The notes: generated by a model not told the origin, from the sequence alone. A DNA stretch of 64,000 bases from Larimichthys crocea (GCF_000972845.2 NC_040032.1:9956334-10020333); one strand, 5' to 3'; shown: positions 35,251-50,007, counted from the first letter of the stretch. Translations and numbers: made by a program.

Positions 35251-38200
35251 TCTGCCTTCTTCACCCTCCCGGTCGACATTTCATTGATAGGCACGAACGG
35301 TGACCGTCCACCTCAATATATTTCCCCCCTCTCTCCCTCTCACTCGTCGTGTAAAGCAACTGTTTCTCACTGAGGTGGTATGACTTAACCTCCTCCACCT
35401 CCTTCTCCTCCTTCACCACCTCCTTCTCCTCCTTCACCTCCTCTCCGCATCTAATCGCCGTTGTGTCTCGAACGAGCAAACTAGTCGCGAGGATATTTAT
35501 TGTTAAAAGCCCGGGAATTTTGTCAACGGCTGTGCGCGAGAGCGTTCCATGTCTATAAAAGCCGTTGACACGTCCAGTTAGCAGCAGTCTGTGTGTGTGT
35601 GTGTGTGTGTGTGTGGAGCGGAGCGGAGCTAGCTCGGCTAACTAGCTACTTTTTTTTTTATTCCTTAGTAACACTGCTCGAAAATGGAGCTACTGCCCGG
35701 TAAAACGTTGCCCACAGACGCGTGTGCCCGGACAGAAAACACCCAGTTTAATTAATCATTGTGGATGTTTTTTTTTCTCCTCCGGAGCCGGGGAGACATT
35801 TCGACGACATTGTCATCGGGGAGAGTTTGACAGCAGCAGGAGTGAAATATTCTCCACTACTGTTACTGTACTTCGCTTTTTTTTTTTTTCTTTCTCCTCC
35901 TCTAACCAAACCAAAGCAAGATGGACTCTCTGTCTCTCCTCTCTCTCATATCGGCTTGTCTGTCTCTGTCACAGCGAGCTCACATCGACATTTTAGCACG
36001 GGGATGAAAATGTGCTGTGCGTAAAAAAAAAGAGAGAAGAGAGGAGGTAGGAAGCACGTTAAAGGTCCGTTCGTGATATTTTGTGTGCTTGTTATTAGCC
36101 TCGATACAAGTCCAAGTAAGACTTCAGGACAAGACAGACAGATCGGGCATCAGCAGTTTTTTACCTGAGAAGTATAAACCTCTGCGCAGCAGCAGAAAAA
36201 CACTCCCCTGCGTTATGATCTAAGGCTGCACGGTAGCTGTGTGTGAAATGCATCCAGTGGTCGCAGGTCGGTTTTTTGGCCTACATGTTTTAGTTTTTGG
36301 CCACAAGGGCGGATCGGCTGCACAATTGGAAGTGATCGGTAATCAGATCAGACAAAATGTCCCACCGTTCTTCTTCTTTCTTCTTCATCATCTATGCAAT
36401 GTCAAACTCTTTAATAATGCCTCTTGTTAAAGTTGCTCCTGCAGCCTTGCAGCCTCTCTCTCTCTTCTCTCTTCTCTCTATGTTGTTGCAGAGATGACAG
36501 TTTGTAAACGCATGACTGAGAGCGGTGTCTTGTATTTTTATAGGTCATCGTCATTGCATGACAAAGGCTCTGTGGCAGATTCATCTTCATCACTCATAAC
36601 AGCATTTCCATAGTTTTTGCCTCAGTAAGTATCCCTCTAAGTTTTCGACATCCATGAACACACAAAACATCTAAAATAAAAAGTCATTCATTCATCGACT
36701 GATTGCTAATTTAGTCAGAGGCCCTGAAGTGCAAACAAATGATTTATCTCCCACTATTTAAATGATATTAGAGACATTAAAGGTGACACAGGTCAGCTGC
36801 AGCTGCACTTATATATGACTTATTTACATTTTAACATCCACCTAGTGACAGCCCGTCTGTGAGAAGACGCTTAACAGTGCAAGGGTCAAAGATACTCTGC
36901 CCGTACAGTAAATCCAATTACTGTAATATGGTGGTTCCATAGTAATTATGATGTCGTCTTAATTTTCATGTTCTGTGTGTAATCAGGAAATCCGTCTCCG
37001 CTAAATCACTTTACACGTTGTTTACCAGTCGGATGGATCGCTTGCTGCAGTGTTTGTCGACTTTCTGCCGTGCCTTTGTTCCTGTTATCCTGTTATCCTT
37101 TTTTTTCCTCTATGAAAACTTGCAGAAGGAAAGCTCAGAGTCCGTTAATGATCTCGTCTGTAGTCATCAGTAACAGAGAGGAGGCCGTTGGTGACCAGCA
37201 GCCTCCGTTATTAGTCGCGTGGTGTTAAATTCCACAATTAAAATCATACAGTGCTATAAGAGTAGGGACAGTAAAACAAAGTGGTGGGCTGTGTCGCTGC
37301 CTCCTCCCTCCTCCGCCGTTTGAATCCTCAGCGTGAAACATAAAGAGCAGGTGTGTGCGATGGCAGGTACGCTCTGCTTTGACGTGTCGGTGATGTCTGA
37401 GCGACACCGCTCCCTGCTCGGTGATGTCATACGAAAGCCTCCAGCTCCGAACACGCCGCCGCTCAGTAAAGTTGAACTACTTTATGACGGTGATTAAAAG
37501 ATACAACTGTGTCGTAGTTAAAGGTCACAGATTTTCTGAATATCCCGACGATGGTTCAGTCAGGGGACGAGCTCGATATTCAAACGTAGAAATCACAGAT
37601 TTCGATTAGTTATTTTTCATTCAAACAGTGCAGATAAGTATTCATGTTTATGTGCTTGTTGTAACGTAGATTAAGACAAAACACAAACAAAGCAATATCC
37701 AATTAAAGACACAGATCTTTCTACATTTCTAGAACAGAACTCTGGATAAAACCATGTTCAGAATTATTCCTGTTTCATTTTGTTGACATATTATCTCATT
37801 TTCTTATGAATCACAAAGAAATGTATAAACCATGCCCTGAATTCTACATGACATGTAAAAACATTGAGAATATATCGGGACAGGAATCAATCAGACTGGA
37901 AGGTTTTTGAGCTGCAGAGTCACTAATTAATTTAAAGATGTGTATTGTCATATTTCGTACACTACAGGTGATAATACTCATAATTGAACTGATTAATCTT
38001 CCCCAGTTTATTACTTAAATTAAAGGAGCGGCGTGTGTGAGTTAGAGGTGGAGCTGCCTTCATTTCACCTTAGTTTGTCCAATCTGGGCTACTGTAGAAA
38101 CATAGATAATATAATAACATAGATATAATCTATAATACATAGTTATAGATGTGATATCCTTTAAATCTGAACCTTTTTAAGACAATTAATTTTCTGAAAT

Positions 38201-39243
38201 GTTATGTTTAAATATGCAAATGAGGCATTATCTAATGCTGACTTCTGTTTGGACACAAATCGACAAAGTGAAGTCAAAGAAACATAAAAAATGAACTTTG
38301 GGGACACTAGCTTGATGAATAAGATGCATCTGCTTTTATTTTGGTGCAGCATGTGTTAATATGATTGTAGTTACTCTATTCTTTTTCATATTCGTGGGTG
38401 GTATTGTTCACTGCAGCTCTACATCTTACCAGCTATTCTGTAACCGTTTCATTTGGAAATATTTCACACTGATCCTCCAATAAAAAATAAAAAAAAGTCC
38501 CAAATCGTGTGAGTGCAGCTGCTCGTCCTGTACCTTCACAATAAAAGCACTCGAGTGCGTGCAGAGCCCGTCTGGACCTCCGTGTGAACCCTGACTTATT
38601 TACATCCACTTCACGTTCACTGCCTTCAGTTGTGCTCGTTGTTATTTCAGTGCTGCTTTGTAACCTCGTAGACGGTGGTATGATAGTGGGTGGTATCTAA
38701 TTCAATATGTAAGTCAACCAGCTATAAATGACCAGCCTCTGCAGCTCTTGCTTCATGTTACTCACGGGTCCCACAGTATGGGCGGAGGGGGGGGCTCCTC
38801 TAAGGCGAGTTAAGTGATAAAAATTAGGATAGTAAATTAAGGCTAATGAAACGATGGTCAGCGGAGGGATGATTTGGCTTCTTCAGTTGCTCCCCTGCTC
38901 ATGTTAAATTAAAGCAAATATAGATGGACGCTGCGATTCAGGCGTTCAAAGAGACTTTTAGTTTGAAAGGAAGCCCGCTTTAATAACGCCTTCATGTGTC
39001 TCTGACAGGCGGAGATAGTTTATCAGTTATTTTACCACAGCTGGAAGCTAGTGACTTAAAATTATTTTTTAATATCGTGTCAGCACAGAAATCACATTTA
39101 TTTTTTTATTTATTACAGAACATTTGTTATTAGCACAGTTACAGTTCCAAACATGAACTAACATAACATAAAACTACTGATGCACATGAGGATGCACGGA
39201 TTCACGCCGTGTCCAATCTTTAGTTTGTTCTGTTTTCTTTCAG
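35251..39243 (+). other. bbx 5' UTR/first intron region
   Basis: It contains a (GT)n tract at 35590-35615, pyrimidine-rich sequence to about 36000 and otherwise unremarkable intron-like DNA, ending in the acceptor TTCTTTCAG before 39244. A fragment near 38070-38100 (TTTGTCCAATCTGGGCTACT) resembles an interspersed fish repeat. No coding exon is recognisable. Confidence 0.5.
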
Positions 39244-39256
39244 GTGCGGTAGTACC

Positions 39257-42200
39257 ATGAAGGGTGGAGGAAGGGGTAAGGAGCCACCTGTCGCAGGGGA
39301 GGTCACTGGCAAGCGCCCTAAACGCAAATGCCTGCAGTGGCATCCCCTTCTCTCCAAAAAGACTCTGGATTTCTCTGAGGAGGAAGAGGAAGAGGATGAA
39401 GAGGAGCTGGAAAAGGTGAGTGTGCTGATGACGATGATGACTCGACAGGGCACATGTTTGAGTTCATCGCACAGCATCGCATCTTAACTAGTCGCGTCTG
39501 ATTTGTGATCAGCAGCCGGTGCTGTGCGGCCCGGAGCAGGGCTCGCAGGTGCAGTGTGGAAGCACAACAGAGGAGGTGGAGGAGGACTCGAGCGAACAGC
39601 GGGCACGGCGGCCGATGAACGCCTTCCTCCTCTTCTGCAAACGCCACCGGTCGCTGGTGCGACAGGAACACCCTCGCCTGGACAACCGCGGGGCCACCAA
39701 GATCCTGGCCGACTGGTGGGCCGTGCTGGAGCCTAAAGAGAAGCAGAAATACACTGACATGGCCAAGGAGGTGAGACGACTTATGGACATCAATTCTAAC
39801 TTTTTACAGTAGTGCGGTTAAAAAATATTGCTTCGAGCTTAACGATTCCAGCTCGATATCAAATAGTAACAAAAGAACTCGGACTTGGACTCATCTGCAG
39901 TTTGTTTCCGTTAACGTTCGGTAACTTCTGGTCTAACCTGACGGGTTGTTACGACGATAGTTCACTTCTTTCAGGGGTACATTGCTATGGTAACTCTCCA
40001 TGGAAACTGACCACCTAACCTGCTCCTGAGCAGGATGTTCAAGACAGGAGATCAATGCTGTAAAAGCACTGTCTACTGACCAGTCAAAAAAATTGGCATC
40101 AACATTCGTGGAAAATCCCACAGAGCGGGAAAAACAAGGATAACTGCAATGATTTGACTATTTCTTTATTTTGTATATAACCCATAAATCTTGTTATTCA
40201 AGTCTCATTACAGTCTGGTTTCCAAATATAGTCACAACAAGGATATTAGACATACCAGACACAGATAATCATTGGAAACAACACCATGGTATTGCTCTCT
40301 GCAAACAGTTAGTATTATAACAATAATAATAACAGTTAACATAAAGTTATATGTATTCACATGTTATGATCCGGATAAAACTACAACTGAGCGATACAGT
40401 CGTAATCTCTGTGACAATAAATGTGTGAATAAGACAGTACTGAATGTCTGTTACATGGAGTGAATGAGTGATTTCATGCACAGCTAAATGACGATTGGTG
40501 GGTTGTTTGTTTACGTTGCCCAGCCACTGTCAGTCTAATCTGATTACACCAACACAGATCGGATGGAATTTTTACGTTACGTTGCGTTTAATGTAGCTGA
40601 TTTGAAAACATCAGGACTTGAACTGATTCTGGATCTTCTTTCAGTACAAGGACGCCTTTATGAAGGCGAACCCAGGCTACAAGTGGTGTCCCACCACCAG
40701 CAAACCAGTAAAGAGCCCTTCCTGTCAGCCAGTCAGCTCCCCTCGCAAAAAGGTTTGGTCCTTCTCTTCCAATTCAACCAAGGACTCCACCACTGCCAAA
40801 AAAGTGCCCAAAACTGACAGCATGCCACAGTTAAACTTTGCCATGGCAGGTGAGTGTGATGAAATCTAGTTACCTCCCTGACATCACGATGAAAATATCG
40901 AGCTGTTTTTGTAACCGCTGTCATTGTTTGTCAGATCCTACAAAGATGGGAGGCCTTAGCATGCTGCTGTTAGCTGGGGAACATGCCCTCACAAACAGAG
41001 AGGTAGGTCACTGCTGAGGCCACCAATGGGTGCACTGTTGTAATGCAGCAGCTCACCAACAGATGGCCTCAAAGACTAACACTGATTTTATCTGTAGCAG
41101 CAGAAACATTCTTCACACGATGCTTTTGATTAACACCAGCGTTTTTCTTTTTTCTTTTAGATCCCTTCCAGCACTAAACCTAGTTTACCCGACACAGCCA
41201 GCGAAGGGAGCTCCTTTCCCGGGGATGAGGAAGAGGTGTGTTCCTCCCCTTATGCTCTGTATACATTAGACCTGATACTACATCTCCATTTACAAACACC
41301 AGAGTGCCTCGTCCTGCATGTGCTGTGCGGCAGTAGCCAGTAGTGGAAGTTCGAGATACTTGTACTTCACTTGAGTATTTCTAGTTTATGAAATGGAGTT
41401 ATTTACCAGCTGCAACGTTAAAGTGACGCTCACACGGTGACATGTTTTGATCTACAGATGTTGTCTGGGACAATGCCGAACAGAGTGCCTGACGTTACTG
41501 AAAGCAGGGTCAAGTCTGCCCTTTCCCCACTGGCAGAGGTACGGCTGAATGTCCTATCATGAACGATTTGCCAATTATCATAACTGAGTTATTTTGTACA
41601 TGCAACCTGATATCCACAACATTAAAACCATCGCTGACATACAAACAAAGCTCACAGCAGATACAACAACAACAAGTAACTAAAGAGAAGCCCAGAGGTT
41701 TAATCTTCATCAACAATGAATATGGTGACGTGTTGTAGAAAGTAAATATTGCAGAAAACAGCTGTGTGATCTCATAAAAGCTCATAAATGTTCATGTGTG
41801 TTCACAGTCGTCTCTCTCTGCGGCACCTGAAGGAAAACCATGCAGACAGTCCGCTCTCTTCCAGCTTGCTGAGGTAAGACACCACGAGACAACGACGGAC
41901 AACAAGTTCATCTTCAGTTGACGGTTTAATATCAACACTGAGGTCAACACCAGTGAATCGGAGCCCTAATGCTGAGTTTCTTTTTGTTGTGTCTGCTCAG
42001 ATGTGTTTAGCGTCTGAAGCTGGAAAGATGGACACGGTGGAATCTCAGCCTGAGGACAGCTCGTCTACAGCGTCTCTCGAGCAGACTCCAGTCAAGCCAG
42101 AGATCAAGGAGGAGAAAGGAGACGCAGACGACTGTCCTCCCTCCTCTCACACATCGGCCCTCTTACCTTTGCTCTCCTCTGTCTCTTCTACCTCCACTGA

Positions 42201-45165
42201 TGCCATTCCCCCGCAACTCAGCAGCCAAAACGCACGTGTCAAAAACAAGAGCAAGAAAAAAGAAGCGGCCAAGTCAAACGACGACGATGACGTCCCTTGC
42301 TCGACAAAGAAGATCGTCAAGAAGTTGAACCATGCAGAATCGAACGTGGACAGTGTCTTCAGTACGATTGAGGCTGTGGCCAAAGGGGCCTGGAAGGACA
42401 CAGAGGAGAAGCCCAAGAAGAAGATCCAGATGAGCCCTAGTGCAGGAAACTCTGGTGTGCCCAAAAAGAAGAGTAAGCCCAAAGTCAAGCCTTTTGTCAA
42501 AGAGAAAGAGGAGGAGATGGACGAGGGCAGCGGGCAGTGTGGGCAGTACAGCTCCTGTGAAGTGGAGATGAAGGAAGACGTGGGCGACGCTAGTCCCAAG
42601 ACAGAAGGAGACGAAGCGAGTATTGGAAGCACAGACCTTCAGGGAAGCATGGCAGAACCCCAGCACTCCCCCGACAGCCCCTCACCTGCTAAACTCAAAG
42701 AGGAGGACAAGGGGAAGGAGAGGTCGGCTGACGGGACCTGCGAGTCGAGCGCAGAGAGCCGCGGCTCCAGGAAATCCGAGCGGAGCTGCAAAGGCGCCTT
42801 GTATAAAACCCTCGTTTCTGAGGGGATGCTGACTTCGCTGAGAGCCAATATTGACCGAGGTATCACTTTGATCCAAGGGCAAACTGATTAATAGATACAT
42901 AACGCGTGTCTGTGTATTAATCAATATGTTCCCGAGCAGGTAAAAGAGGCGCTTTCCGTGCTTCTGATCACGATGCAAACTGGAGTGACGACAGCTGGAC
43001 GGTTGCTCAGATCGGACCGAATAACCCCAAGAAGCTGAAAAAGTCCAAGTCCAAAGATGACTCCACACAGGGGTGAGTCATGACATATTTTGTGCAAAAG
43101 TAGAATAAAAATTTGTTTTGTTTTTTTAATTCTTTCATTTTCTTTTCATTAGTAAATAGGCTACGTTCCCTTAGTTCGAATTACAAAAGATCCCAGTGTT
43201 GTAGCAGTAATTTAAGCTCCGTTCGGTCTCTTTGAGGGAATTTGACCTGCACTTGAAAAGTCCTTGAATTCAGTGTTTAAGAAGGTGTTGGAACCCTGAT
43301 TCCCACATTTAACAGTGACTAATAATTCGTTGAGTTGTGCACTTACAAGGTTCAAGCCCAAAGATCATTTCAAGCGTCAGTGCAGCATCAGAGTCCTTGA
43401 AAATAAAATGTTTAATGCTTTTAATAAAATAACCTACCAGGCTCGCTGGAGATGAACCTGACATCTGCTGTTAAAGTGTTTTCAGCGATGTAAACTGAAC
43501 TTTACTCGCCAGCCTCGGGAAGCTGGAGGAGGAGTTTGAAAGGAAGTTTAACAGCCTGCCACAGTACAGCCCGCTGACTTTTGATAAGAAGGGGACAGCC
43601 GTCGCGAAGAAGAAGAAGACAGACAGTCCAACTGTCCAGGAGGAAGTCTCCAAAGTTGGAAAAGGTGAGGATGAAAGATGACTGTTCTTTAATATCCCCT
43701 CATCCCATCCATAGCCCACTCTGCTCCTCTTTGTAGGCTCACGTTTTCCACAGTTCTCTGTTTGTTATAACAAAAACATTTGGACTCCATAACATAGCAT
43801 TTCCATGCTCTTTTTTCTTTCTTTGTTTGTTTTTTTTGCTATATCAGGTCCATCTCCATCTCAGAAAAAGACTTCATTCCACAAGATTGTTAGGAAGCAC
43901 AAACACAAAAAGGAGAAACCAGGTGCAGTGGACAAAGGTGAACTAGAATGTCGATGTTTGTCATTTATCAAGCAGTACTTCACTATGTGCACGACTCATC
44001 CGCTGAGGCCTATGTGCAAACACACACTTTCATCTGGTTGAACCACATTGATGCTGAACGAACGAGCGAAGCCTGTGTGCGGAGGTCACATCGATCCTTT
44101 CCTTTCCTCCCTCGCAGTGGCACAGAGCGATTCCAGCGCGCTGGATTCAGCTTCCAAAGCCAAACCGTGCGCCCCCGTTTCCACGTCGACGTGCCCAGAC
44201 GTCCAGAGCACCGCGAACATGGAGATGCTGGTCGGCAGCCAGAAGAGGAAGGCGAGGAAGACCAAGATCACACACTTGGTGCGCACAGCTGACGGCAGTG
44301 TGTCTCCAGTCGAGGGTGAGTGATGAGTAACGGATCAGACAGATCTTTTATGGGCGCTTTCATTGGAATATTTGGAAACAAACAAGTCCTTTGAAATTAT
44401 TTCTAAAGAAACTGGAAGTGAGAGCTCACTAACAAACTTTCCAGAGAGGAAGTGCTTCAGACCAAGAGGGACGTTTTCAAAATAAGGCGTCTGTGTGGTC
44501 TGAATATACTCTGTAAGTCACTTTTAATACACAATAAAGTGAATAAATACAAATTAGAAGGAGTGCAAAAGGTATGAAAGGTGAAGAAGTACTTTTCCTA
44601 ACATGGCAGACGATAAGTTGGTACAGATTGCAAGTAACTGAATACCCCTCGCCTCGCCTTCCCCTATGACGGCTACAAAACAGACAAAAGCCCTGATCTG
44701 GAGCCAGATCATGATGATTACACGCCCCTCTAAATCCTACACACTGGACCTTGTTTGAAGTCAAACATTCCTGAGAATTGTGAATTTGTTTTCCAGAGGA
44801 CAAAACTAGGGACCTGAACCAGGAACAGGATAAGAAGCCATTACCCCAACAGAATTTATGCAATGACAAAGGGTGCTACAGTAATCCCAGAGCAGAGGAG
44901 GCCGAGCGGAGCACCGTATCACAAGAGCTACCTGCTTTCTTCAGCTTGACCGCCCTCGCTGAGGTGGCAGCCATGGAAAACGTTCACAGGTAGACACACA
45001 GTCTGTGACATCACATCTCAGATCCTTTACCTGCAGTCTCACGTAGTCGCACACTGTCAACACACACCTTTACTCTCCTGTTTCAGAGGCCAGAGAGGCT
45101 TGGCCGAGAGTCAGAAGAAGGAGCTCGCCCAGACTCCGGTCCTCATCTCCTGCGCTGATCAGTGA
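39257..45165 (+). CDS. bbx: bbx, HMG-box transcription factor (bobby sox homolog)
   Basis: Nuclear HMG-box DNA-binding protein; the family is linked to cell-cycle progression. Coding exons: 39257-39415, 39513-39770, 40645-40849, 40935-41002, 41161-41235, 41458-41538, 41808-41873, 42001-42859, 42940-43072, 43513-43664, 43848-43937, 44118-44315, 44797-44989, 45087-45165. All phases close, giving 871 aa (mammalian BBX is somewhat longer). The N-terminus [20 protein letters not shown] plus an acidic run is typical of BBX. The HMG box (about residues 85-153) starts [20 protein letters not shown]. Later family blocks include [81 protein letters not shown] and the C-terminal PVLISCADQ. The large exon 8 is Lys/Glu-rich and low in conservation. 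Confidence 0.96.
44590..44757 (-). repeat. MITE-like fish repeat in bbx intron 13
   Basis: The right end reads AAATCCTACACACTGGACCTTG and the left part includes CTGAATACCCCTCGCCTCGC. I recognise both as parts of an interspersed repeat frequent in percomorph fish. It is inverted relative to the fragment near 3183. Confidence 0.6.
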
Positions 45166-48100
45166 GACTCTGTTTCTGTCATGAGAAGCCACAACATGGA
45201 CGTTGGCAGCGGAGCTTTACTTTCCTCAGTGGTGACCCCACGCTAAAGGGAGACCTGATCAGGAAGCTTCGGACGGACTCCACCTTCCCCTCGTGGTGAA
45301 TTTGCTTGAGCTCGGGTTCATGGTGGAGGAAAGAGAGACTCTCTCCTCCTCCCTGCTCCTCACTATCTCAGTGTTCCCCCCCCTCCTCCTCCTGAAGCCT
45401 CCCTTTGGTTTAAGGGAGGATGCCTTTCACCCTGCCCTCCTCCCTGTAGATGCTCTGTGGAAGAACCAAGCTGTCCCCCCCAGTGCATGGCTTCCCTTAT
45501 AGAGATGGTTGTCATGGGTTTATCGTACACCATTTTGTCAGATAGAGGCCACTTTTAAGGTCTTACGATTTAAAACTAGCATTTTAGGTAGGGAAAGAAC
45601 CCAACACTGCATTGGTTTTCTAGACGAACACAGCTTTCTGTTACCTTTTTACCTCACACACGCCTACTGAAGAGTTCCCTCCACCTCTGGTAGAATACCT
45701 CTGTATTTGAATAGCTCTTATCCCTTCCACTCCTTCCAGCTTCAGCCCAAAATGACTTTCACCAGGGTAAAAGATCACGATGGATAGACTTACCGATACT
45801 TCTTAATGCTTAGTGTTTCCCTGCGGTACACTGACGCGGTGTGCTCAGACTACGGAGAAATCATGGCTGAGTATTTGATATGTACGTTAAGATGATGCTA
45901 CTGTAAAACAGTATGTGGTAGCTTCAAATAATCATGTTAGACTGAATGTGTAAGAGTAGAGTAGAGCGTTAACTATAGCGGAGGGCGTCTGTCTGTCCTG
46001 TTTATCTTTAAGTAGTCGGCTCACAGCTCCCCCTCCGGCTTACGAGGCAGTAGGCAGGCTTCGAAACTGCTTCACGCGATGGGGAGGTGTGTGTGTGCGT
46101 GTGTGTGCGTGAAAGTGATTCAAATATAGCCTTAACCCTCCCACCTAGACCCGCTTTGCCGCCACAAAGCCCTCGACCAGCTTCTTGCTCGACGCCATCA
46201 CCACAGTCCTGAAGTCAGCGTGAACGTTTCTGAATAGTGAAATGCAGTTTTTGTTTTATATACTTGATCTTATTGCAGTTTGCGTAGCAAAGGTAGAAAA
46301 AGGTTAATTCCTCGTGTGCAAATGATTTCACGGAATAGGCGTTTTTTTTTGTTTTCGTCGTTTTGTTTGTTTATAACGTAAAGACTGCACTAATTTGTAG
46401 CTGGAGTTGGAGTTCCTCTTGTGAGGGTAATGAAATGCCTTGTCTCCACCGCTCAGTGTTTTTTCCAATAGTGTCTTCAGGCGTTTCAGGAGTTTGTGAA
46501 TGAATTATTTAGTTTTCTATGAAATTTCTCATCAAATGAGCGATTTGGAGGAAAAAAAAAAATCTAGTTTTTGTGATTTCGTGCAGAAATAAAAAAATGA
46601 TTAAATTAATCTGTGAAATGTCGTTCCTCTCTGAGCGGATGGAGACAAGGCATTCGATCAGAATTTCCCCTTTTCTTTTAGATTTTATTGCCGAGTAATG
46701 GTCTACTCAGAGGCTCGCGTGTAACCCGTGTTATTTATATTTAGATGCATCTTTTTATTTTGTTTTTTTGTAACGTTTGGTCAGAATCATTCCATTCCCA
46801 CGCCTCCGCGTCTCGGTCCTACTTTTGTTTACGGTTGATCAGCTGTAGTCGGATTTGGTTTGTCGTCTTCCCGGAAACCTGGAAGAGCTGCTATACAGGC
46901 TGACGGAGGTCACCCTCCTCCTCCTCCTCCTTTAGCTCCTCCTCTGTGTAGACCAATACTTTAATTTATCACGTTTTTTTTTAGTCTCAGTCACATCTGT
47001 AACTTTTTTTAACTAGCTCTTTGTTTTTTTTCCTTCTTCTGTTAACGTGGTGTGCTTTTTATGATGTTAGGTCGTCGTTATGAACTTCAGTGTTGTTGTT
47101 TTTTTCCTGAGGTCAAGTTTACTGGATCGAGAATGTTGTCTAAAAGAAAAAGGAGCTCATGGACGATGCATCTATGCTTAACTGCTAAGCAAACAGGCAC
47201 TGAGAAAAACTGCACCGTCTGTCTCTAGACAATGAGCTTGCCTCTTTTTTTTTTCCTCACCTCTGGAGGTGTGTGTGTGTGTGTGTGTTTGACTGCGACT
47301 GCATCACCATTACTCGGACACGTGTTCAGAGAGAGTTTTCGAACGGGTCTCGGAGAACTCGTGCATCTTGAAATAGTATTTTTCCTTTTTTTTTTTCCTA
47401 AATCAAGGCATTGTTACATGTTTTAATAATGTTTTCGGCTTCTAAACGTAGGCCCGCCCGCCTCGTGTGATTTAAAATAATGCAGCGCATGCAACAAATC
47501 TATAATTCTAAATTTGTCCTAACGACTAACTGCAAATGTTTCCCAGTTAAGCTCGAGGGAAGCACAGTATGCTTGACGATAATCCTAATAAGAAACGGTA
47601 TATATATTTTTTCAACAAAAAAAAGTTTTAAAAATAAAAAAAGGAGGATGAAATCATCCGAGCAGTAAACTGTATAGTTCTTCCACCGGTGGACATCAAG
47701 CGTAGACATCGTCTTCCCCCCCCCCACGACATAGAGATATATTTGCTTACAGCAAGTGAGTTTATTGACATTTGCCAAAGAAAAGGGAAAGATATATTCA
47801 AATGGAAATCCTGTTTTTCTTTTCTTTCGTTCTTCTCTTAAAGAAAGCTAGTCTAACAGTTGCACTGCATTTTTTTTTTTAGGTGTGTAAATCTTCAGGT
47901 AACAATATCAGCACAATTCATCCTGTGTATCTTTTTAAAACAAAAATAAAAACGGGATTTCCTCGGTGTGTGTTTTCGAGCCCAGAGTTGGAATGAAAGT
48001 GCAACAAAAAGGGCACCGCTCAACGCCTCTTTTAATATCCAGTATTTGCACCTTAACGACCCCAAAAAAAAACCAAAATGATCATGGTCTTTGGAGAAAA

Positions 48101-49200
48101 ATATATAATTTTTAAACCCACTCTATGGAAATTATGCATTTTAAACTTATTCTATATATGCGAGAATCCAAGTCGATAACAGATCCACGCATCGATCAAA
48201 CAGCCATAATACCGTCATCTCCCACCCACTTCACTTTTTCTATCTAGAAAAATGCTTCTATAAAGTTGAAATTCCTATATTAGTTACCTAAATGACTATA
48301 ATACCCTTTTGTGCTAGTACTGTCTTCTTGAATGTAATCATTTTGTACCTGTATTTTTCTAATTCAGTCTTGATTGTACTGTACGTATGCTATGATGGTA
48401 TACTGTTCCTTAGGTGCATACTAGTTCGTTACAAACCAACAGTTCTCAACGACAGGATAGCTGCTGCGCCGTGTGGAGGTTTTTAAGTCCAAAGGACTTT
48501 GTGTAAACCACGTGACCCATCCATGAGACTGATAACTTAAGAGATTCTTGCATTTTTATTTTTTTTTGTTTTTTGAGAGAGGTAGAAAAGACGAAAGCTT
48601 TCCCTCGTTCTTCTTTTTTTCCTTTGCAGTAAAAGTGAAAGTCTGTTTCAGGACAGTTTATAAAAAACAGGGACGCTCCTGCAATCACGTAGAACAATTG
48701 AATGCTTGAGTTTCAACTTATTTATTACTGTTCCTTTTTTTTTTTTATAGGTTTAGCTGAATAAAAAACAATGAAATATACAACTGAATATGCATCCATT
48801 TATACATGAACGTGTATAAGAGTATCTTCCCTTTACTGGAACGTCGATCACGGCTTGTTTTTGTTGGCGAGATCTTCTGCGTCTCTCTCTCTCTCTCCTC
48901 TGATAGTTTGTACGACATGTGCTTTATCTAATTTATGTTCTTGGTGATGACAGAAATGTTGTTTTTTCTTCGATTGTCACAGCCCAGTTGTTAAATGCAG
49001 CCTTGCCTTACTGGAACCCCTGCTTAGTGAGGGATCCCTTAGCCAACCCCCCGACCCCTCCGCACCCTCACCCACAACTCTTATGTCATAACACTGTTTG
49101 CTGATGCAACTATTATTCCTTTTACACTTTCTGCTGACGCGACTATTACTTCTTGAACACCTATTAAAATAACATCTATTACATCCGTGTGAAAAGATTC
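45166..49200 (+). other. bbx 3' UTR and downstream sequence
   Basis: Long, T-rich noncoding sequence with candidate poly(A) signals AATAAA at 46588-46593 and 48760-48765, so the UTR may be about 1.4 or 3.6 kb. A (CTC)n tract lies near 46917-46933 and a (GT)n tract at about 47268-47288. I see no additional gene. Confidence 0.65.
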
Positions 49201-49249
49201 TGTTGTTTATGTGTATTTGTATTTGTTGTTTATGTTTCCATGGAGAGAA

Positions 49250-49560
49250 ATGGGTAAGCGTGAGGATGATGAGTGTCTAAGATGATGATGATGGTCTTGT
49301 GAGGTGTTCCCGGTCTGCAGTATCTCAAAAAGCTGCTGGTTCATGAAGGGTTTGAGGAACACGACAACCAGTTCAAGGTGTTGACCAGATCTCAACCCAG
49401 TCCAGTATCGGTGAGGAGTCCATGCAGACCTCACAGCTTCACCAGGACTTCAAGGACCGGCTGCTGACGTCACAGTGCCAGATACAGGACAGCTTTAAGT
49501 GCCACCATGGGTCGAGGCTGGCTGCTAAGAATCACACAATGCACATTTTAGGTAAACACA
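49250..49560 (+). mobile_element. Degenerate DNA-transposon 3' fragment
   Basis: Sequence around TTTGAGGAACACGACAACCA and AGTTCAAGGTGTTGACC, with CAGTGCCAGATACAGGACAG further on, resembles the 3' part of a Tc1-like DNA transposon common in fish. It is a truncated, non-coding remnant between bbx and vps11. Confidence 0.55.
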
Positions 49561-50007
49561 GGTGTTACCGGTGACACTGTTTAAGGTTCAGCTCCATTCA
49601 GAGACAGGGTGCATGTGAGAGATTATTTTATTTATCTGCTTTATTGATAATTCTTGTGTTGCAGTTACACATATTACAAAAACAAACACACACACACATA
49701 TATATAGATATAAATATATAAACATGCATGATGTAGATAATTTCAATGTCTAAGGGAAGAAAGAACATGTTGTTCTATCCACAAAAAAAAGAAAATATAC
49801 ATCCCGAAGGGAAGAAGCAGCACACATTGAAATTAACCTGAGATAAATCTAAATTTAAAATAAGTTTAAATGAAGTTTGGCTTTTGCATTTAAATATTTG
49901 CATGGAAATTAAAAATATGTGTTAAGAAGTAGAAATAGAAATGAACCCTGTGCAGTTGTAGTCAGTGATTTAAATAGTTCATGTTAAATGTTAAATGTTT
50001 GAATTTA

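Noticed and set aside
35684..35699. ATG with a following donor-like GTAAAA as an alternative bbx coding start
   Set aside because: Joined to the exon at 39244 the frame meets a stop (TGA) at once.
42147..42866. Antisense open frames opposite bbx exon 8
   Set aside because: They are shadows of the Lys/Glu-rich bbx exon, whose own frame continues the family protein on the plus strand.
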